DNA of 10,894 bases, from contig LCOM01000052.1 in NCBI GenBank assembly GCA_000999395.1, positions 1-10,894 of the forward strand. Reading direction: 5' to 3'. The position numbers and the translations under genes were made by a program. The notes under the pieces were generated by a model. That model was not told the origin of the DNA, ran no database searches, and saw only the letters and a list, made by a program, of their open reading frames with translations. Of the stretch, positions 6,574-10,894 are shown in pieces; the first letter of the stretch is position 1; each line of letters opens with the position of its first letter. This stretch comes from Parcubacteria group bacterium GW2011_GWA2_47_7 (GTDB taxonomy: Bacteria; Patescibacteriota; Minisyncoccia; Phycocordibacterales; UBA6899).

Positions 6574-7236
6574 ATGCGTATCAATCAATTCATTGCGACA
6601 GCGACTGGTATGTCCCGCAGGGCGGCAGATAAGGAAGTCGCCGATGGAAGGGTCAAGCTAAACGGAAAGCGTGCCGTCCTCGGGGATCAGGTCCCGGATG
6701 GTGATATTGTGCTCTATAAAGGAAAGCCTGTTGAAAAAAAGAGTACTGAATTCACGACCATCATGCTCAATAAGCCAGTGGGGTATATTTCGTCACGCAA
6801 GCGCGATGAAACAAATGCGCCGACGGTTATGGATCTTTTACCCAAAGACCTCCAACATCTCAAACCTGTTGGACGACTCGATAAAGAGAGTGACGGATTG
6901 CTTCTGCTTACCGATGATGGTGACCTGCTGTACAAGAGTACGCACCCAAAGTTTGAAATAGAAAAAGAATATCTTGTGGAATTTGAAGAGCGCATGACTC
7001 CGGCGATTATCGCGCAGTGGAAGAAGGGAATGAAACTTCCCGATGGAATTGCACGCGCTGATAGCATGACGCACGAATCAGGCACGACATATCGTATCGT
7101 GCTTCATCAGGGGAAAACACGCCAACTTCGTCGCATGGCGGGGAAAACGGGAAATGCAGTCACCAAGCTCACACGCGTCCGTTCGGATAAACACGTGTTA
7201 GGAAATCTGAAAGTCGGTGCGTGGAAAAAAGTCTAA
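6574..7236 (+). CDS. RsuA/RluB-family pseudouridine synthase
   Basis: The 220-residue protein has an N-terminal S4 RNA-binding domain (about 1-55, 'MRINQFIATATGMSRRAADKEV..GRVKLNG'). The synthase core follows: 'IMLNKPVGYISS' at about 63, then 'VGRLDKESDGLLLLTDDG' with catalytic Asp103, 'EKEYLVEF' and 'QGKTRQLRRM'. Such enzymes isomerise specific uridines in 16S or 23S rRNA. The C-terminal part, 'LTRVRS..HVLGNLKVGAWKKV', matches the usual 'L.R..IG...L..L..G..R.L' ending. RluB, RluF and RsuA cannot be separated by eye. The ATG at 6574 is used; a TTG immediately before it is in frame but unneeded. The 54-nt gap after the sugar transferase has no terminator, so co-transcription is possible; TAGCAT at 6562-6567 is only a weak -10. 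Confidence 0.9.
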   Translation: MRINQFIATATGMSRRAADKEVADGRVKLNGKRAVLGDQVPDGDIVLYKGKPVEKKSTEFTTIMLNKPVGYISSRKRDETNAPTVMDLLPKDLQHLKPVGRLDKESDGLLLLTDDGDLLYKSTHPKFEIEKEYLVEFEERMTPAIIAQWKKGMKLPDGIARADSMTHESGTTYRIVLHQGKTRQLRRMAGKTGNAVTKLTRVRSDKHVLGNLKVGAWKKV

Positions 7237-7334
7237 CAGAAAAGCAAAATGTTCACGTGGAGCAGTTTTTGTCATACCACAAAACCACCTTGCCTTTTAT
7301 GGGCAAAATGGTAGTTTGTATGCAGTTGTGCACC

Positions 7335-7340
7335 GAGGAG
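7335..7340 (+). promoter_or_regulatory. Strong Shine-Dalgarno site that sets the next start
   Basis: GAGGAG sits 6 nt before the ATG at 7347. It is the only well-placed canonical ribosome binding site before an ATG in the window, and it favours 7347 over in-frame upstream GTG/ATG codons (7221, 7299). Confidence 0.65.
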
Positions 7341-7346
7341 AGTGAA

Positions 7347-7712
7347 ATGAGTGTCCCAATTTTTTGCCCGCATTGCGGAGATGTTGCAGATGAATTGGAT
7401 GGTCTTGAATTAATGGCGTCGGGAGGAAATGTCGGAGCGTATCGTGGTGATTGTCCCGGAAAAGGAAAGCACGCAGTGCGGGAGAGTAAGCGCTGCTTTT
7501 TCGGTATTTTGAACGAAGTGACCATTAAATATCATTCCATGGGGAGTTCGACGTGGTATGAGTATGTCGGTCCACGATCCCGATTTTTGCTGTGGCTTGC
7601 GATCCTGCGTACGGATGGAGTCCTTGTGAACAATGAATGGGTATGGTGGAAATTGAAAACCGGTTTCTTTGGCGATGGCCTCAAGGAATTGCTGAAAAAA
7701 AACACTGCGTAA
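7347..7712 (+). CDS. Small Cys-containing protein of unknown function
   Basis: I do not recognise this 121-residue protein. It opens with 'MSVPIFCPHCGDVADEL', a C-x2-C knuckle (Cys7, Cys10). Cys36 and Cys50 follow in 'YRGDCPGKGKH' and 'SKRCFFGIL', so a four-Cys zinc site is possible. The C-terminal half is rich in Trp, Tyr and Phe ('GSSTWYEYVGPRSRFLLWLAI', 'NNEWVWWKL') and ends basic ('LKELLKKNTA'). One moderately hydrophobic stretch (about 75-85) is too short for a confident membrane helix. The frame is open back to a GTG at 7221 overlapping the synthase gene, but the Shine-Dalgarno site and the zinc-knuckle start support 7347. It is the last gene before a strong terminator, so it is probably co-expressed with the pseudouridine synthase. 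Confidence 0.7.
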   Translation: MSVPIFCPHCGDVADELDGLELMASGGNVGAYRGDCPGKGKHAVRESKRCFFGILNEVTIKYHSMGSSTWYEYVGPRSRFLLWLAILRTDGVLVNNEWVWWKLKTGFFGDGLKELLKKNTA

Positions 7713-7715
7713 TGT

Positions 7716-7752
7716 CGCCGCACCCCCCTGGGGTGCGGCGTTTCTTTTTTTT
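7716..7752 (+). terminator. Strong rho-independent terminator
   Basis: CGCCGCACCCC (7716-7726) and GGGGTGCGGCG (7730-7740) form a perfect 11-bp GC-rich stem with a CCT loop. TTTCTTTTTTTT (7741-7752) follows directly. It begins 3 nt after the stop of the orphan gene and insulates glyA from upstream transcription. Confidence 0.95.
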
Positions 7753-7764
7753 CGGCACTCACGG

Positions 7765-7770
7765 TACAAT
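7765..7770 (+). promoter_or_regulatory. -10 box of glyA
   Basis: TACAAT ends 8 nt before the glyA ATG at 7779. The terminator's T-tract occupies the place of a -35. No Shine-Dalgarno sequence is present, so a leaderless transcript is predicted. Confidence 0.55.
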
Positions 7771-7778
7771 GATGCACT

Positions 7779-8657
7779 ATGAAAGATAAACAAATTCAAA
7801 AACTCATTACCAAAGAAGAAAAACGCGAGCAGTCGGTCATCAATCTTATCGCTTCCGAGAATTTTGTCTCAGATGATGTACGGCAGGCACTCGGCTCAGT
7901 GTTCACCAATAAATATGCCGAAGGGTATCCTGGTCGCCGGTACTACGGCGGCAACAGTGTCGTGGATGAACTTGAAATACTGACTCAAGAGCGCGCGCTC
8001 AAACTTTTTAAACTTTCATCTTCAAAGTGGCATGTGAACGTGCAGGCACTTTCCGGATCCCCTGCGAATATTGCTGTATATCTCGCTCTCTTGCCTCACG
8101 ATGGGAGTGGACGCATCATGGGCATGCAGCTCGCACATGGCGGACACCTGACACATGGACATTCCGTTTCCGCGTCGGGAAAGTTTTGGAAACAAATTTC
8201 GTATGGCGTATCAGAAAAAACCGAGCGCATTGATTTTGATGTGTTGATGAAGATTGCAAAAAAAGAAAAGCCGCACATCATCGTTGCGGGATTCACTGCC
8301 TATCCGCGCAAGATCGAGTGGAAAAAATTCCGCGCCGTAGCCGATGCGGTCGGAGCGTATCTCATGGTCGACATGTCACACATTGCAGGGCTCGTCGCTG
8401 GTGGTGCACATGCGTCGCCATTCCCGTATGCCGATATCGTGACGACGACCACACACAAGACGTTACGTGGCCCGCGCGGTGCGATGATTTTTGTGAAAAA
8501 AGACGTGCGCGAGATGTATCAGAAGATCGACAAAGCGGTCTTTCCGGGACTGCAAGGTGGTCCGCATGAGAATGCGATCGCTGGTATCGCCGTTGCGCTT
8601 CACGAATCGGCACAGCCGGCATTCAAAAAATATGCCGAGCAACCTGATGCTCATTGA
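7779..8657 (+). CDS. glyA: Serine hydroxymethyltransferase, N-terminal piece of a broken gene
   Basis: SHMT interconverts serine and glycine with tetrahydrofolate, using PLP. These 292 codons cover the N-terminal arm and the large PLP domain. Visible motifs are 'INLIASENF' at 21-29, 'NKYAEGYPGRRYYGG' at 44-58, 'AHGGHLTHG' at about 119-127, 'YLMVDMSHIAGLVAGG' at 204-219, and 'TTTTHKTLRGPRG' with the PLP-binding Lys227. Homology continues through 'FPGLQGGPHENAIAG' to 'FKKYAEQ'. Then the frame shifts and ends 'PDAH' at a TGA (8655-8657). Full-length SHMT has about 410-420 residues. The missing C-terminal small domain continues in another frame from 8638. About 25-27 residues, roughly 77-80 nt, are absent at the join, so this is an internal deletion and not just a one-base slip. 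As read, no normal enzyme can be made. Confidence 0.85.
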   Translation: MKDKQIQKLITKEEKREQSVINLIASENFVSDDVRQALGSVFTNKYAEGYPGRRYYGGNSVVDELEILTQERALKLFKLSSSKWHVNVQALSGSPANIAVYLALLPHDGSGRIMGMQLAHGGHLTHGHSVSASGKFWKQISYGVSEKTERIDFDVLMKIAKKEKPHIIVAGFTAYPRKIEWKKFRAVADAVGAYLMVDMSHIAGLVAGGAHASPFPYADIVTTTTHKTLRGPRGAMIFVKKDVREMYQKIDKAVFPGLQGGPHENAIAGIAVALHESAQPAFKKYAEQPDAH

Positions 8658-8871
8658 TACATGGGCGAACGGTATTTCGGGCAAAGAGGCGAGTGATCGT
8701 CTCGAGACAGCGGGGATTATTGTGAATATGAATACCATACCGAATGACACACGCAAGCCAATGGACCCATCCGGAATTCGTATCGGGACGGCGGCCGAAA
8801 CGACTCGTGGCGCAAAGGAACGCGATATGATAGAGCTCGCATATGTAATAGATGCCGTGCTGCGCGGGTAA
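8647..8871 (+). CDS. glyA: Serine hydroxymethyltransferase, C-terminal piece in another frame
   Basis: The homologous frame begins at 8638 ('SNLMLIDTW') and its first ATG is at 8647. It encodes the end of the SHMT small domain: 'LMLIDTWANGISGKEASDRLETAGIIVNMNTIPND', then 'PSGIRIGTAAETTRGAKERDM' with the substrate carboxylate-binding Arg, and 'IELAYVIDAVLRG' before a TAA. The piece is well conserved, so the break is either recent or an assembly or sequencing artefact. The ATG at 8647 lies just upstream of the TGA that ends the N-terminal piece, an overlap of 11 nt that would allow translational reinitiation. Even so, two polypeptides would lack the first helix and strand of the small domain. 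This should be read together with the N-terminal piece as one disrupted gene. Confidence 0.75.
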   Translation: MLIDTWANGISGKEASDRLETAGIIVNMNTIPNDTRKPMDPSGIRIGTAAETTRGAKERDMIELAYVIDAVLRG

Positions 8872-8938
8872 AATCACCCTGCATTAACCTGCGCGTACTA
8901 TGAGAAAAAACCTTTGTGATTAAGGGTTTATTGAGTTG

Positions 8939-8947
8939 TGTTATTAT
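8939..8947 (+). promoter_or_regulatory. Extended -10 of folD
   Basis: TGTTATTAT, a TGn extension plus TATTAT, ends 7 nt before the ATG at 8955. No clear -35 or Shine-Dalgarno sequence is seen. Its position supports 8955 rather than the upstream in-frame codon at 8916 as the folD start. Confidence 0.5.
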
Positions 8948-8954
8948 TGCAGCA

Positions 8955-9782
8955 ATGATTATTGACGGAAAACAGATTGCGAATGAATTGCGAGTCGTGC
9001 TTCAAAAAAGCGTTGCAGCACTTCCTCGCTCGCCGACACTCGGTATTGTAATTGCCGGGGATGATCCTGTGATTGAAAGCTTTGTCCGTATCAAGAAAAA
9101 GTTTGGCGAGTCACTCGGCGTAACCATCCTTGAGTTTCGATTTGGCGCTGATATTTCCGGAGAGTTATTGAAAGCAGAAGTCATGAAACTTTGTGAGCGT
9201 CCGGATGTTGATGCAATCATTATTCAACTTCCATTACCTGAATCAGTCGATGCGCAGTCGATATTAAATGTCGTACCCGTTGAGAAAGATGTCGATGTGC
9301 TTTCTCATGCCGCAATGGTTGCGTTCGCACGAGGTGATGCAAAAATATTTCCCCCCGTTGCGGGTGCGATACAGGAAATTCTCGAGCGCCATCACGTCAG
9401 TGTTGAGGGAAGGGAGGTCCTCATACTCGGAAATGGTCGCCTTGTAGGGAAACCGGCATCAATACTCATGCGGCACAACAATGCTCACGTGACCCTTATC
9501 GACAGACCGGTCAATGATTTGGCTTTGCACGCACGCGAATCTGCTGTCATTATTTCCGGTGTTGGGGTGCCAGCACTCATTGCTCCGGAGATGCTAAGTG
9601 CTGGTACTATCCTTATCGATGCCGGTACGAGTGAATCTGGTGGAAAAATTGTCGGTGACGCAGATCCAAAATGTGCTGATTTTGCAACACTTTTTACGCC
9701 AGTCCCCGGAGGCGTCGGACCAGTCGCCGTTGCCATGTTGTTCAAAAATCTCGTCATACTTTCTCGGACAAATTTTTCTTAG
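8955..9782 (+). CDS. folD: Bifunctional methylenetetrahydrofolate dehydrogenase/cyclohydrolase FolD
   Basis: FolD oxidises 5,10-methylene-THF, the product of SHMT, and hydrolyses the result to 10-formyl-THF. The 275 residues begin with the standard 'MIIDGKQIANEL'. Recognisable elements are 'LGIVIAGDDP' at 29-38, 'SFVRIKKKFGESLG' with catalytic Lys47, 'IIIQLPLP' with Gln91, 'VEKDVDVL' with Asp112/Asp114, the dinucleotide loop 'GNGRLVGKP' at about 159-167, and 'TPVPGGVGPVAVAML' near the end. Variants are Phe43 where many FolDs have Tyr before the Lys, Val115 where 'KDVDG' has Gly, and 'FPPVAG' where 'CTP.G' is usual. I believe such changes occur in other CPR FolDs, from memory. The in-frame start at 8916 is rejected because 39 extra bases would overlap the promoter-like region. 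It follows glyA by 83 nt with no terminator. Confidence 0.9.
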   Translation: MIIDGKQIANELRVVLQKSVAALPRSPTLGIVIAGDDPVIESFVRIKKKFGESLGVTILEFRFGADISGELLKAEVMKLCERPDVDAIIIQLPLPESVDAQSILNVVPVEKDVDVLSHAAMVAFARGDAKIFPPVAGAIQEILERHHVSVEGREVLILGNGRLVGKPASILMRHNNAHVTLIDRPVNDLALHARESAVIISGVGVPALIAPEMLSAGTILIDAGTSESGGKIVGDADPKCADFATLFTPVPGGVGPVAVAMLFKNLVILSRTNFS

Positions 9783-9801
9783 AAAAAGCATATCGATATT
9801 A

Positions 9802-9860
9802 GTTTGCGAATTCGAACATTAAGTGGACAAATTTAAATTCGACGCGCATATATCGCAAAC
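9802..9860. repeat. Inverted repeat upstream of the PAP2 gene
   Basis: GTTTGCGA (9802-9809) and TCGCAAAC (9853-9860) are exact reverse complements 43 nt apart. A nested 6-bp pair CGAATT/AATTCG (9807-9812, 9836-9841) overlaps the outer arm. The rest of the 106-base gap is AT-rich with nothing else recognised. It may be an operator or chance in AT-rich DNA. Confidence 0.25.
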
Positions 9861-9874
9861 ATGATTATTTGTAG

Positions 9875-9880
9875 TATGCT
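9875..9880 (+). promoter_or_regulatory. -10-like box of the PAP2 gene
   Basis: TATGCT ends 8 nt before the ATG at 9889. There is no TGn extension, no clear -35 and no Shine-Dalgarno sequence. The spacing matches the leaderless pattern seen at other genes here. Confidence 0.4.
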
Positions 9881-9888
9881 ATGAGAGT

Positions 9889-10440
9889 ATGCTCGTCCTA
9901 TCTTCGATGCACGAAAAACTTTTTTTTGCTTTATATAATTTTCTAGGTCCGACCTCGTTCGTTTCCGGAGTGACGGTGTTTTTTGCTCAATGGTTCCCGT
10001 ATCTCATTATTGCTGCTGCACTTGTCTATGAGATTTTTGTGCGTAACGAAGGGGAGATTGTGCGTGCAATGATGCGTATTTATACTCCTCCGCTGTTGAT
10101 TCTCTCGGCGACCGAACTCTTTAAACAATTTTTCCCCAACCCTCGCCCTTTTGCCGCACTCGATATCCCTCCGTCAATTCTTGTGGGTGACCCATTCGGA
10201 TCATTCCCATCCTCTCATACTGCATTTTTTGCTGCGCTCGGTGTGACGATGTATTTTTGCAATCCGAAGCTCGGAAAATGGTTTCTGGTAAGCGCAATCA
10301 TCATCGGTCTTGCCCGCATCGGAGCCGGTGTGCACTGGCCACTCGACATTTTGGGCGGATTTCTCATCGGTGCATCGCTCGCGTATTGCATCGAAAAAGT
10401 TTCTTTTTTGTTGTGGAAAAATCGCGTTCCGCTGTGCTAA
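9889..10440 (+). CDS. PAP2-family membrane phosphatase, probably undecaprenyl-diphosphate phosphatase type
   Basis: The 183-residue protein has the three PAP2 motifs in order. These are K-x6-R-P as 'KQFFPNPRP' (Lys79, Arg86-Pro87), 'PSSH' as 'GSFPSSHTAF' (His110), and R-x5-H-x3-D as 'ARIGAGVHWPLD' (Arg143, His149, Asp153; Ala replaces the usual Ser before Arg). The two His would be the nucleophile and acid-base residues. Hydrophobic segments lie at about 26-50, 66-76, 112-124, 131-143 and 152-168, giving a multi-pass protein with its active site outside the membrane face. BcrC/PgpB-like members dephosphorylate undecaprenyl diphosphate, which would recycle the carrier used by the RodA and sugar-transferase pathways in this window. 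Substrate choice is inferred. An in-frame ATG at 9907 is an alternative start; 9889 fits the -10 spacing. Confidence 0.88.
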   Translation: MLVLSSMHEKLFFALYNFLGPTSFVSGVTVFFAQWFPYLIIAAALVYEIFVRNEGEIVRAMMRIYTPPLLILSATELFKQFFPNPRPFAALDIPPSILVGDPFGSFPSSHTAFFAALGVTMYFCNPKLGKWFLVSAIIIGLARIGAGVHWPLDILGGFLIGASLAYCIEKVSFLLWKNRVPLC

Positions 10441-10507
10441 TTTTGTAAAAAAAGCATAAAAAATAGGGGGGTGTGAGTTTTTTTATGTCAAATTAGGAGA
10501 AATCACG

Positions 10508-10533
10508 ATATATGGCTACACAAAGCCATATAT
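10508..10533. repeat. Perfect 10-bp hairpin in the spacer before the secreted-protein gene
   Basis: ATATATGGCT (10508-10517) and AGCCATATAT (10524-10533) flank a 6-nt loop. Only a short T-run follows (TTTGG), so it is at best a weak terminator for the PAP2 gene. Upstream, T7 at 10478-10484 and G6 at 10466-10471 are seen. An AGGAG (10495-10499) and a 9-codon reading frame (10512-10541) overlap the hairpin. Confidence 0.45.
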
Positions 10534-10590
10534 TTTGGTGAGTTATCCCCACTCTTGTTCCAAAAATCCTCGAAAAACGTTGTTGTTGAC

Positions 10591-10599
10591 TGCTATAAT
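10591..10599 (+). promoter_or_regulatory. Extended -10 promoter of the secreted-protein gene
   Basis: TGCTATAAT is a perfect TATAAT with a perfect TGn extension. A start site near 10606 would leave a leader of about 55 nt before the ATG at 10664. It overlaps an in-frame ATG at 10598, which therefore is unlikely to be the translation start. Confidence 0.6.
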
Positions 10600-10663
10600 G
10601 GATGGTATCGGTAGATTTCTTCTCGCACACTTGTGGAGTGCGGGGTTTGTGCCGTATTTGCGT

Positions 10664-10894
10664 ATGTTGGGAATAGTAAACTCTCCCACAACTTTTCGGA
10701 GGAAAATTATTTCGGGATTTCTTATTCTGAGTTTTTTTGTTGCCCCAGTACAATCCGCCCTCGCCGCCACCTCACTCTTCCCCAAAGAAATCAATTACCA
10801 AGCCAAACTCTCCGACGCCACAAACGTCACCGTTCCCGACGGCACGTACAATGTTGCCTTCCGCCTGTATACCACCCCTGTCTCTGCGACAACC
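10664..10894 (+). CDS. Secreted protein with signal peptide, 5' end only
   Basis: The frame is open from ATG 10598 through the window edge. ATG 10664 is proposed because 10598 lies inside the -10 box. From 10664 the product begins with a 14-residue n-region ending 'FRRK', then a hydrophobic core 'IISGFLILSFFVAPV', then a likely signal peptidase site 'QSALA|ATS' near residue 34. The mature part opens 'LFPKEINYQAKLSDATNVTV' and continues 'PDGTYNVAFRLYTTP'. This 'INYQ.KL.D...VPDGTYN..F.LY' pattern is, from memory, a recurrent N-terminal module of large CPR surface proteins. GTG 10649 is another possible start, and a GGAGG at 10697-10701 precedes ATT codons at 10706/10709. From about 10741 the strand is conspicuously C-rich, unlike upstream genes. 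Function and length are unknown. Confidence 0.7.
   Translation, partial: MLGIVNSPTTFRRKIISGFLILSFFVAPVQSALAATSLFPKEINYQAKLSDATNVTVPDGTYNVAFRLYTTPVSATT

Noticed and set aside
7221..7346. Upstream GTG start of the orphan gene, overlapping the synthase gene
   Set aside because: A strong GAGGAG 6 nt before ATG 7347 and the C-x2-C start support the shorter form; the upstream 42 codons show no motif.
8640..8657. Recoding of TGA as glycine to read through glyA
   Set aside because: Reading through the TGA at 8655 leaves the ribosome out of the homologous frame, and no intact gene here has an in-frame TGA.
10598..10600. ATG 10598 as start of the secreted protein
   Set aside because: It overlaps the last bases of a perfect extended -10 and would give an unusually long signal peptide. 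It stays possible only if that promoter is not used.

Overview
The window looks like a chromosomal segment from a Candidate Phyla Radiation (Patescibacteria) bacterium, most likely of the Parcubacteria group. This is an inference from gene style, not a database match. Supporting signs are mid-range GC by eye, short genes, a compact FolD with variant active-site surroundings, a CPR-style RodA, an envelope-heavy gene set, and at the right edge the N-terminus of a secreted 'INYQ-L-D...VPDGTYNV' protein of the kind common in CPR surface proteins. The standard code fits: every recognised gene runs full length without in-frame TGA. All 13 recognisable natural gene ends use TAA or TAG.

Layout, left to right. 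Bases 1-591 hold the 3' end of rodA. Bases 592-812 hold a highly palindromic non-coding element. Bases 813-1894 form a small accessory island: a low-molecular-weight protein tyrosine phosphatase on the minus strand, divergent from a ribbon-helix-helix/RelE toxin-antitoxin pair with a recognisable promoter and a repeated operator-like 10-mer. lnt (apolipoprotein N-acyltransferase) follows at 1960-3426, facing a minus-strand pair made of a GT4 glycosyltransferase and a HIT-family protein (5086-3497). Divergent from that pair is a polyprenyl-phosphate sugar transferase (5179-6519). Next come an RsuA/RluB-type pseudouridine synthase (6574-7236) and a small Cys-rich orphan protein (7347-7712), closed by a strong intrinsic terminator. 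The right part holds glyA, broken by an internal deletion and frameshift (7779-8871), then folD (8955-9782), a PAP2 lipid phosphatase (9889-10440), a hairpin-bearing spacer, and the start of a secreted protein running off the end (10664-10894).

Functionally, most genes serve the cell envelope: RodA for peptidoglycan, Lnt for lipoproteins, the sugar transferase and GT4 for lipid-linked glycan assembly, and the PAP2 enzyme plausibly for undecaprenyl-phosphate recycling. glyA and folD would be the one-carbon/folate pair, but glyA cannot make a normal enzyme as read here.

The most notable pattern is regulatory. Seven genes have a -10-like hexamer ending only 7-9 nt before the start codon and no Shine-Dalgarno sequence, so they are probably transcribed as leaderless mRNAs. 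The orphan gene at 7347 is the clear exception, with a textbook Shine-Dalgarno site. No CRISPR array, tRNA, rRNA, insertion sequence or replication origin was recognised.
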